Below, piece after piece: positions 37,401 through 47,200 of a stretch of DNA of 64,000 nt. The DNA comes from Bacteroidetes bacterium UBA1935 (GTDB lineage Bacteria > Bacteroidota > Bacteroidia > Chitinophagales > Chitinophagaceae): the NCBI GenBank assembly GCA_002337045.1, contig DDFF01000004.1:1-64000 (forward strand). The letters are read 5' to 3'. Below the pieces are notes generated by a model. That model saw only the letters and a program-made list of their open reading frames with translations. It did no database searches and had not been told where the DNA came from. The position numbers and the translations under genes were made by a program. Within the stretch, counting starts at the first letter, position 1. Each line of letters starts with the position of its first letter.

Positions 37401-37519
37401 ACAACTATGCAACCATCTATGAATATGATAGGGAAGGAAATCTCGTGCGTACGAAAAAAGAGACAGACAGAGGTATCATGACTGTATCAGAATCAAGAAG
37501 TGCTAACCCTAAACGATAG
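31478..37519 (+). CDS. 2013-residue secreted RHS-associated protein
   Basis: A very large exported protein (N-terminal hydrophobic segment, about 12-30). It starts with a conserved Bacteroidota block (TDMVDMFTGDFNYNIPLLDVEGYPV; SYHGG; WCGLGWSINPG). Many strand-rich, glycine-rich repeats follow. Near residues 1790-1950 a sandwich domain resembles carbohydrate-binding modules (YVLSCWIRPY; YMDDLRIV). The last 60 residues carry a YD-type element (TIYEYDREGNLVRT), linking it to RHS proteins. It lacks the RHS core and a toxin tip. I infer that it forms a shell or complex with the 3410-residue protein. Confidence 0.7.
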   Translation: MAYSKKIKFVARVLMSSLLYQTLFPNIALALTTGPSQPEVQAFEPVGTTDMVDMFTGDFNYNIPLLDVEGYPVNISYHGGVGMEQEASWCGLGWSINPGVINRTVRGIPDDFKGDSLKKSLKIKPEKVLRAGMGGGGELVGVGDPILGLSANLGTNINISNYRGVSADFSFGAGVNLFRCVSAGINLGVGSQTGADIDYNAGVQFNTSQAISKDVAAGVGVNFGHGYNTRSGIKDMNFSISSNIRAGNVSMQGPGMGTTIPIGVKNYVPVITNSSKMTSIYARIKVGVEFAWCNLYGNINAMGSTLEYEPDGSRRSYGYIYAQDAQDEDIMDFTRDRDGMYNPTMQYLPPAHMTYDIYSVSGQGTGGSFRPFRNDIGSVFDPVTKSSTKSHSGQAEASIGWLFGAGGDAAYSATDISSGPWNQYKAPFTGKGIGSVYENVYFKQGGDLTAINNQYYTDLGGASPISGGRIKSLPLTKSGSASQRDARSNLLYYFDAKEASIPGVATTGDSIPSYQTSGFASGPVNPSKTARYAATAAVNKAKEHHISEFVQVQNDGRRYIYGIAAMNNIQKEVSFSIEKPSPQDTNTIKGLVRYNKGADDGLNNNNGQENYFSSTITPAFAHSYLLTSVLSADYADLTGNGPSEDDPGAYTKFNYSKKEGDYRWKAPIEDSFAQYNPGFTSDTKDDKASYVIGSREQWLLHSIESKNFVAEFYTSVRKDGKGVLDGISETPYNNSATAKGNSYQLDSIVLYNKHDRFINGAGAVPIKTVYFVYTNELCKGLPNADLKTGKLTLKKIYFKYGNSQKSMLSPYQFEYDLGDTTKNPRYSVAAKDRWGNYKPNNSSMPNYEYPFVDQADPDNDKYAAAWSLQRITLPSGGVIEVNYEADDYAYVQDKKAMEMFKVEGVGNTIAYSGGQQLYFDKNSPSLYIYFKRRKNKELSSQSFRQNYLKDANELYFNFSVRMPNNQFEQIKGYADVENISYCNDDPNSDYGFVKVKSVIPEGGGAKVSPMVYTTLNLARYNLPHILYPGADPDMGVLKNILAGLKQSFSDMVEFNRNPIKKLLEDSRAKDMDKTKSYIRLQSPGLDKIGGGHRVKSLVFYDSWNQLAGGNASQATYGKNYDYTIEETGYGKISSGVASYEPLIGGDENPFRMPARYYATSGSKWPPNDPIELYQESPIAESLLPGAVVGYRQVTVSSIHKDEGRSSQGIDVYKFCTAKEYPFEIQATSLDKITDKHKFGLFNQENILEVTQGYTLILNDMHGKPRATEHYVRKTLGNMPLEKISYQQFEYHEKDGKLNNDVDVLVYNKNNTSDMFMEKTTRTVGVDIDITIDSREKTEHTSNSNFNVNVNATNVLFVLVPIPLPFGWQGEYKNEFRSAVATKVVQQYGILHKVKSYTEGAHTTLTNEAYDPISGQAVVTSVNNEFGDIEYAVSYPAYWGHKTMGPSYENIGFVDTSYGVTKMGMIDQQSVITSVGLNLYAAGNRRQYRLGDELLVKYNYLGQEYTTLMWIVGFQSCDNDPKQGLNTHNPYCCPVVLPRYPHTDPNWVIDQNADIKYVKVIRSGAKNMLTESMLDYKSLSTPFVVNGSKVYLSDSLKNGISLTGRVFSDTPGKLTKKFEMPIYSSRYSGKKVTDRNITANLAAVGFFTPRIVAECNYQGDRVYAAGSRKAGVFNAKLLWQSLSMYSANDTFIQYTLPTFDTKKCEDRYGTPQTAPYLKPDFSDKHWKKAREVTKWSMYGNEIENIDAVGNYSSAIFGFNHTLPVALVYNARQEESMVESFEDYGMLYIDSSILSIIHSPIKSLFPLEKQGGFGYSKQKLSYPNGLEVATSVSHTGRYAFKSSSGGTTITFDSTRNPVVYKNQYFHLPFTMTQGKRYVLSCWIRPYSTTGNEKTYQASNYILNGGTSTRVSFGPTIIDKWQKMEFEFTASTNGTPISLVLPANIYMDDLRIVPLDANMKAFVYDPRTHKLMATMDENNYATIYEYDREGNLVRTKKETDRGIMTVSESRSANPKR

Positions 37520-37524
37520 AAGCT

Positions 37525-38265
37525 GTGAGAGCAATTATTAAGAAATACACAAGTGTAGGATTGATGATGGGCGCATCCTTTTCGTATGCGCAAGCACCCT
37601 CACAGGGAGCAAAAGATCTACGGACAATCGTAGATGCACTTAAAGCCATGCGTACCTATAGTTATGAATATGAGTTACAGGCAAAGTTTGAAGATGGTAA
37701 GTATGAGTCACTTAAAGGAGCGGTAGCCATAGACCAGCAAGCCAAAGTGATGTGTCATAGGAGTGATAAGTTTGAGTTTATGATTGCAGCGCAGTGGTAT
37801 TACAGGGCAGAGCATGATAAACGAACTGTCACTGTTATAGACATGGATAAGCACTACAATGGTAGGGGCAAACAACAGTTACAGGACAATTTTTTTAGTG
37901 GTCAGCTGACTGCTAATATGCTTGATTCGGTGATTGTCCCAAATGCGGAGATTCAGCAATATAGTAGTGTGGGAGATACGACGCGCATCAGTCTCGTATT
38001 AAAGCGAGGAACAGCTACGCCTATTAAGCGGATAGAGCTCAAGTATATCCGGTCACAAGTAATGCCTGTATCCATGACCTATTATGTAGTGTATCCATCA
38101 GTTAGTGGTGCAAAGCGAAGTGTAAACACGCAAGTTATCAGATGTTATAACTACAAGCGAGATGTATCATCATCCTGTAAGGATATACACACACTTTTTA
38201 GTGTGCGTGATAATGAAATCAAATTAAACAAATACAAAAATTATAAGCTCTACGCTGTAATCTAA
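37525..38265 (+). CDS. LolA-like periplasmic protein of the RHS locus
   Basis: A 246-residue protein starting at GTG 37525, with a signal peptide (about 1-23). The following region (DLRTIVDALKAMRTYSYEYELQAKF and onwards) is a series of long antiparallel strands, as in LolA/LolB-type carriers of lipids or hydrophobic partners. It sits between the two giant proteins with short gaps (5 and 10 bases), so a role in their transport is likely but unproven. Confidence 0.5.
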   Translation: MRAIIKKYTSVGLMMGASFSYAQAPSQGAKDLRTIVDALKAMRTYSYEYELQAKFEDGKYESLKGAVAIDQQAKVMCHRSDKFEFMIAAQWYYRAEHDKRTVTVIDMDKHYNGRGKQQLQDNFFSGQLTANMLDSVIVPNAEIQQYSSVGDTTRISLVLKRGTATPIKRIELKYIRSQVMPVSMTYYVVYPSVSGAKRSVNTQVIRCYNYKRDVSSSCKDIHTLFSVRDNEIKLNKYKNYKLYAVI

Positions 38266-38275
38266 ATACAATCGT

Positions 38276-41200
38276 ATGAAACCTAATTTTCTATCTTCTT
38301 GCCTAATAAAGCTTGTGCTTATACTGGTTGTGAGTTTTGCAACTATGACCGGTATTCATGCGCAATCATTTTACTATGATGCCAAGGAATGGTCTGACAC
38401 ATTAAAAGCAACTCAGATCAAGGCATCCGGCTACAGGGCTATGAGTGCGCAGCATGATAAGTTTTATGCGATGCCATCCAATTGGCAGAATACGTATAAA
38501 TACAAGAGTCTGCAATCATTTGTAAAACTATATATAGACCATAGTTTCAAAAGAAGAGATACCATAGCCTATACTTATAAGATGGTATATGAGATGAAAG
38601 GCTATAAAAACCCAATGGACTCAACCGGCGCAGGTACCTATGATATCATCAATGATACATTGATGATATCGTATAATCCGGATTCATTGACTGCATACCA
38701 GGATTTACAACTCAGGAGATATACCGGTTATCATAAGATACGTATTTACAATATTGCGTTTTACGATGTGACAAGCAGTCCCGGTGGGCCATTGGGTACA
38801 GCACTAAGCCCTTCTGCACTACAGCGCAATTTCTTAATTGAAGTTAGTGTATTACCACAGCGGATTGATAAGACCAACTATAGTTTTTCCAATACACTTA
38901 CTACCACTGTAGGCACTATAGCAAATAATACATTAGAGGTAAACTGGCAAACAGCGAATGGACAAGAGAACAATCCATCTATGTATGAACTCGAGTGGAC
39001 GTATGTTGACAACTACAGTGTTACTCCTACAACAAGTGGCAACAGTACTGTAGGCACTATCCCGACTAATCAATTACAGTATGATTTCAGGGGTAATAGT
39101 ACTAGAATCAGAACAGATAAAAGGACTTATAAGATTCCACTCATCTATCAGCAGGGGTATGTTGTTTTCAGGGTAAGGATGGTAAGGCCCGATACCAGTG
39201 ATTTCAAAGTACCCATGTATATGCAGTGGAGCTTAAGTAGCGAAACTGGTTTAATCAGCAGCTTGACAAGCGGTACGCATTATTATCAAATTACCTCTCC
39301 CCACATGAGTGACAATATGAACTGGCAGTATACGGTCAGTTTTGCTGAAGGCGGGAAGTATAAGCATGTGATGAGCTATTTTGACGGTTTACTTAAAAAT
39401 CGTCAAACCATCACCCGTTTCAACAGCAGTCCTAATCGTTTGCTGGCAACGGAGAATATTTATGACTATGAGGGACGTCCTGCATTTACCATATTGCCCA
39501 CGCCTGTAACTACATCAGCATTTACCTATCAGCCTAATTTGAGTTTGAATGAATTTTCCGGCGCTCCTTATAAAGCTATCGACTTTGACACCATCAGGAC
39601 ACAGTTATGCCCGGGTGAGCAGCCACCTGCAAGATTGGCAAGCACTGCATTAGCTAATCAATACTATTCGTCGTCAAATCCCGATAAAACAGGTTTCCAG
39701 AAATTCGTACCAGATGCGGGTGGTTATCCTTTTGTGCAAACCATATTTGCGCCCGGCTATCAGGATCGTATTGAGCGACAAGGTGGAGCGGGAGATACAC
39801 TACAGATTGGTTATGGTCATGATACCAAGTTTGAATATGTGGATGGAGACCAGATGGATTTAAACAGACATTTCGGTGCAGATGTGGGTTGGTCAGCATT
39901 TTATAATAAGATTGTAAAGAAAGATGAAAACGGGCAGACATCGTTTAGCGTGAAAGACTATAAGGGCAGGCAGGTAATGACTTCGGTTATTGGTACCGGC
40001 CCTGATAGCACCAAGCATGCGATACGTCCGAATGAAGGTATACCTGATACCAGTTATTGGGAACAGGATGTACTGATGGGAACGCCACAGCAGATAGTGG
40101 GCAATAAGCGTATTGCGAACAAGAGTTTTTATATGGATGTAGACGGTAACGATAATGTGGAATACATCTATAAATTTACTCCGTTCCCGATAGCTAATTG
40201 TCCGAACAAATACCTGTCGGTTAAAGCCGCTTATAATTATAGCATCATAGACGAATGTGGCAACCAAAAGTATGCTGAGTCTAATGTATTAGGGTATACA
40301 GGTGTTGTTAGTTCAGCAACCGGTACACCTTATTCAAGTGGGCGACAACCTGTTCAATTAAATAAAGGAAAGCACATACTCAATAAAGAATTAACTATCA
40401 ATCTGGATGATGTAGACGTAGCAGTTGATTCATTCATGAAGAATCCGGGTGCATGTCTTCGTACGGAACCTAATTTCATCAAAGAGTCTGTTCAAAAAGC
40501 AAGTTTCCCTTGTTCAGATACAAATAATGACCCATGTTCCCAGAAGAAGCGTCAAATGATGGATGAGTTGTATCCTGGTAATAAGTATGGAAAGTATACT
40601 TTAAATAATGGCATTATTGTAAACGCAAAAACGCAGACATCAATATTTGACTTCTATGATGACCATTATCGTTACCAAGATACTTGTTTGCCGAATATAC
40701 CAATAACCTATAAAGGTATTTCTTACACACTCCGAACGATACCACCGAAAGTGTTTATGCTAGTGTTTAATGATATTTTCGCTGAGTTATTATTGCCATT
40801 GCATCCGGAGTATTGTAAGTTACAAGCCTGTTTTCCGGATGATTTCAAAACCCAGTTGTTGGCCATTCCAGACGCGAAAGTGGCTGAGAAGCGTAATTTA
40901 TTGAAGCTTGATAGTATTATTAAAGCCGACCCGATACTTGCCAAATTGAGTGGAAGTCCATTGTCATTTGCCAGCCCGAAAGATTCACTAGCATCATTTA
41001 AAGGTGGTAAAATACGCTTTGATACATTAATGACGACAGTTGCATATTGCGGTTGTACAGACACAACGATGTATCGCGAATGTGTAACCAATATTTATAA
41101 GCCTAAGATCAACTCCCTGACACTGGATAACCAACAGGTCAAAGAGACTTATTTTAAGAACCTGGTTCAAGTGTATATTCAGAACAGGGAACGATTTAAA

Positions 41201-44200
41201 CAAATGTTGACGGATCTGGCAGATTCTAACTGTTTACCATGTAAGTTTTCGCCCACAGAAAGGATGGTTTTGGTCCCAAGCCCTGTTTTCCCGAAGAACT
41301 ATCGGAACAACCAGGGAGGGATTGATACCACCAGTGCGAGCAGTTTCTGGAAGCTATTTAATAATACAAACAATCCTTCGGTAGACTCCATCGTACGCAT
41401 CATGAAGGACATGATAAATAGTCCTGCTGATTCCTTAGGTAAATATGCGGATAGTGCCAATTTGAATTATGCGTCGTCCAATAGTGCGCTTTGCACCGGA
41501 CAGGTAGACTCCATTATGGCCAGGTTGGGCAACTGTTTTGGAACAAATACAACTCAATACAATAATGTAAGAACCAGTTTACTCAATCTTTGTCAAAGCG
41601 GAGCTGTACAATTAGGTAATTATACACCTAAGCAGATAAGAGATGCATTGGTTAGCAATGGTGTCAGTTTAAACGATTTCTGTAGCCCTTATTTAATCAA
41701 CTATGATCCTTTCCCGTTAGGAGATAAAACAACTACGACTGGGCTGGCTTGTCAGGATGACCAGTATTATTTTGAGCAAAGGACATTTTTGAATAAGCAA
41801 CCCATACTGGATGCATTTACCAGTCCGACGGTTGTCAAATCGGTGAGCTTATCGGTTACGACCAGTTCATTCGAGAAAGATATCAGTACGAAACTAAATA
41901 ACAGCACCAGCATTAATGCACTTGCAACTTATGTTAGCAGTGAAAAATTATACAAGCTCAAATTGTATAGTGCGACAGCCACTGATACGGTTACGATTTA
42001 CCTACGTGGCAGCGGGTCTGGTTCTACAAGCATATGCAATAATATTTTCGGCAGCCCCGGTACGGATGTATTCAGTTTCATTGATGTAAAATGTATCAAA
42101 GAATCAGGAAGTGAAATTGGCCCGGGCTATATAGGTAACTATGCATTTACCGCAGTTATACAAAGAATTGCAGGTTCGCAGACGTATGGCTGCAGCATGT
42201 TGGGATGGACAAATAATATTCCGATGTCTACCTACACAGAAAGTAAGTTGACAACCTGTATTCCTTGTACGCAGATGCGTAGCCTATATAAAGAGTTCAG
42301 CGATACATTGGCAGTATATGGTGTAAAAGGTACAGATCATCCGTACTATCCAATGATGTTGAAAGTATTTATGAACCAAAAGATCGGTAAAGCTTTTACC
42401 ACCAGCCAATACCAAAGGTTTATTGAAAGCTGTGCTTTAGCGGACAGTGCTTATATGAAGCAATACGTAGGGTATAGTAATATCAGTTTCACAGATAGTG
42501 CCAGTGCAACTGCGTTCCTGAATGCTATTAATAGTGTTGACCCGAATGTATCATTTGTATATCCTTATACCGAGAATAATACCAAGCTAGTGCTGGATTT
42601 TAACCAGATTCCAAAGTCCAAGCTATGGGTATATAAGAACTTTATTAATGCCTATACAAGTGGAGTTACATCGAAGAATGTCAACCAACTATTGCAGTCA
42701 TCACAAAGCAGCAGTAGGCTTGGGTTTATCTATATGCCAGCGAATGCAGGTATCGTGCCCAATTGGTCATCTATATTAGGTTCGAATGCATCTAATTTCA
42801 GTTTTGGAACAGCATCATCTACTAATATCCGAATCAGTAATATAAACACAGCCTGCAGCTTGTATACAATAGATATACAAAGTGGCGCAAAACCATATAA
42901 CGTATCTGAGGCCGTTTATAAACTGTATAGATATATATACGACAATGGGTTGCCGATTATGTTTGTAAGTAATTACCAACATACAGTTGACGAAGATTAT
43001 TTCCTGTCAGAGAAAAAGACATTTTTGAATTATGTCTATCAGATGCAGGGCTTGTCGACAAGCAATGTACTGGATACCCTTCAGGAAAAATACCTAAATC
43101 AATTAGTAGCCTACCAGACAAAGCCTGTTACCTATAGCATACTATCTAAGCCGGGTAATACAGAAAACCTGTATATAACTGATCCGTCTAATGCAACACA
43201 ATCGCGTTTTGCCAAGCTGCGCTTTATGTTCCATACAATCAGAACCAATTTTACGAATCAGCTATTCTTCAGTAGCCCTAAGCAACTGATTAATACAGAT
43301 AGCTCGATTGTAGCTTTCAGGTGTTCAGACGGTAGTTATATGTATCGCTATTTTGGAACAGGTGATACTTTATATAATGCATTCTTGCGTATGCCTGCTT
43401 ATATGTCCAAGTCAGAGCACCAGGCATATAAATTACTGGATACGGCGTTTGTTAAACCCGCGCCTGGCGATAGCACATCTCGTAATTTCAGCCTCAAGCT
43501 AATACGCACATCACCGGCAGATACGATTACTGTTACGGGGATGACAGACTATGTGATTGCTAAAAATGTAACGCTAGAGAATGTATTGTTAGGTAATCCT
43601 GTAACAGAAACGATTGCTGCACCTGATACCTTTGAGCATTGTGAACGTCAGCGTTTACGAGATGCTATTAATGATGGTAAGTTCAGGTACGCAGTTTACA
43701 TAGACTCCATCAGTAAATCATTACGAGCTAAGTTCAGAGCGCATGTGATGAATAATCTGAATGAAGTACTGAAGATAGGTTATGTAGACCAACGTTTCCA
43801 GACGACATTGTATTATTATGATAGAGCAGGTAATCTGATTCAAACCGTACCGCCTGAAGGTGTCAGAAAATTAAATGCAACTGCTACTGCAAAAATTGAT
43901 AGTGCCAGGATCAAAGACACGACTTTTGCAGGTATCCGGGTTAACCATCAGAAGAAAAGTATTTACTATTATAATACCATGAACCAACTGGTGAAACAAA
44001 TGACACCGGATGGAGGTACGACCGATTTCTATTATGATGCTGCGGGCAGGTTGGTGTTCTCTCAAAACAGCAAACAACGTACTGATGGTAACTTTACCTA
44101 CACACTATATGATAATCAATCAAGGGTTGTAGAAACAGGACAGGCACAACTCGGCTGTACTTATTTTTCCCCGACTGCTTATACAGTGCTAAAACCAGGT

Positions 44201-47200
44201 AATCTTTTAGACACATTGTCATCTCCACAGCCATCGTGTTCGTATATAGACCTGGCAAACAATCAATATACGCCGGTACCGCCACAGGTATTCAACTTGC
44301 AAGACTTTGCGCACGATAGTATAGCACGATACATCCGTAAAAATAGCAGACAAGATGTAGTGTTTACGGTGTATGACACTGCAGCCATGGACTTGAGCAC
44401 CATTGCCGGCATGAGTAAGCAACAGAACCTGCGCAAACGTGTATCTACGGTTAAGTTCTTTGAAAATCTGTCACCTATAGATAAAGCGTTTAAAAACTAC
44501 AGCCACGCATCGTATTACAGTTATGATGCCTTGGGTAATGTGCAGACTTTGATGCATGATTTTCCGCAGCTGTCATTTATGAACCAACAGTATAAACGTA
44601 TAGACTATGATTACGACCTGATCAGTGGAAAGGTGAATTTGTTAAGTTATAACAGAGGTTTTGCAGACCAATATTATCAACGCTATGGGTATGATGACGA
44701 TAACCGAATCAAACTGGTAGAAACCAGCCCTGACGGTATTATCTGGAAACGTGATGCGGAATATGACTATTACCAACATGGGCCATTGGCTAGATTGAGC
44801 TTGGGTGATTTGCGCGTGCAGGGCGTAGATTATGCCTATACCGTACAAGGATGGTTGAAAGCCATCAATGGTGATATACTGGCGCCGGATAAGGATATGG
44901 GTAAGGATGCAGGTGGTGGTACCAGTATCCATGCCAATGATGCGATTGCTTTGACACTGGAATACTACAAGAATGACTACAAGCCTATCGGCTTATCTAC
45001 ACAGGCAGTAACAAACCTTACACCAAATAGTCAATCATTGTACAATGGTAATATTGCCGGCACCAAAACAGCTATCGCGCCGTTGCCATCATTGAGTACT
45101 ATCTATACCTATGACCAATTGAATAGAATAAAGACAGCAGTTTATGAATCTGTCAATCCGATCAATAATACACTGACAGGTATTAGTGACTATAAGAGCA
45201 ATTATTGGTACGACCAGGATGGCAATATTAAACGCCTGACAAGAAGAGGGAATAGCCCTGGTAACACCATTGGTGGTACAACACAGGCAATGGACGTCAT
45301 GAGCTATTTCTACATGGATCCTACAAACAATAAACTGAAAAACGTAACTGACAGTGCCAGCCATACCTATGCCAAAATAGAAGACATTGCTACGTATACC
45401 AATAACACAGCGACACGTTATTTGTATGATCCAATCGGTAATGTGATCAAGGATTTAGTATCCGGAGAAGATACCGTGAAATGGAACTTGTATAATAAAG
45501 TAACAGAAACATCAGACGGTACTGCTAAACGCAGCCTCAAGTTTATGTACGATGCGATGGGCAATAGGATATTCAAAAGCTACCTACAGAACGATACTGC
45601 CAATGTAGAGAACAATGAATATTATGTAAGGGACGCACAAGGCAATATACTGGCAGTATACAAACGGGAAACTGCCTATAAATGGGTGAAGACTAAAATG
45701 GTAGCTGCGACTTTTGCAGATATCATCAGACAAGGATATACCACACCGTTTATAAATGATGTATTAGTGCCGTATTATTCAGCGGACGGTAATTTTGCAG
45801 CAACCTTCAATGATGGCACAGGTCGTAATTACGGAGAGTGGGTAGCTGGTCAGATAACCAGTGCAACCATCCCTGCGTTGTTGGAGCAAAATGGCCTGAT
45901 GACAAGGTTATTACAAGGTACTGCGGACTATCTTTCACCATTGTATACGTATACTAAAACCAGTACAGATGCCATCATAGGAGATAGCTGGCAACAGATG
46001 TACGACAGGGGTGATGTAGAAGCGGTGCAACAATGGGCTACTGCATTGTTTAATAACCCCAATAAGCCTGCAAGGAAACAGGTCTTGCAATTGCTATGTG
46101 CAGCAGATGGCAGTAATACGATGCTAGACCAACTGGCAGGCGATTATTATCATGCAGAGCTTTCAGGTACTACATGTGCAGACAAAGCCTCAGACCTTGC
46201 GGATATTGTATATGAAGTGTCAGGCGATTATAGCAATCTGACAAATGGCTTGATGGCACTTAGGGCTTCCAATACCACTTATTTCGATAATTTCCTGCAT
46301 TCGCTGGCGGTAGATGATGTTACTATGACGAATAGCTACTACATGGGTAGCTCAGGTACACTGGCTCCAAATGTGCAGAACGAATTGGTAAACTTTGGCA
46401 GCCACGAACAGTTGGGTACATTCTTTGCCAATTGGGCATCCACATCTGCACAAATGCAGGTAGTGGCTGATGCTACAGAGCTAAGCAGCGGATTGTATGC
46501 ATCTAACCCCGGTAGCTACATGGCTTCTTTTGTAAGTGCCACTGCTGATACCAATGTAATAGCAGAAGCTATTGCTGCCGTGCCGGGTTTTGAATATGCA
46601 GACTTTGCGGCCAAGATTGTAAACATCAATGGCTATTACCCGAGTACAAATGTTGAAGAATATAAAGGGGTAAAACAAACCCTATATGATAGATATTACT
46701 TGGCTGAGCATCACCTGTATGGTAGCAGTAGGTTGGGTATTAAGCAATATTGGCCTACGCAAATTGGTGTCAAATGGAATTTTACCAATACTGGCTCTAC
46801 GATAGATTCTTCAAAAATGGGTATTCAGGCACAGTTGCCATGGTACAGCTTGGAATATCAGGATTTGATAAAATCTAAAGACAGTCTTTCATTGACAGGT
46901 ATACAGACAGCCGTATCGGGCATGCAGCATATGCTGGGTACGAAGCAATATGAGCTTACCAACCATCTGGGTAATGTAATGGCGACACTGAGTGATAAGC
47001 GTAAAGGCATCAAAGTAGGCGGTGGTAATGATAGTATTGTGAGCTATCGCCATGCACTGCCTGCGGTGTACGACTACTATCCGTTTGGTATGCTGATGCC
47101 GGGTAGGTATATGAGCGATACCAGCGCTCAGTGTGTATGGATAACGCAAACAACCTTTGCGCCAATGTGGGTTGATGAGGAGTATATACAAGTATTTAAC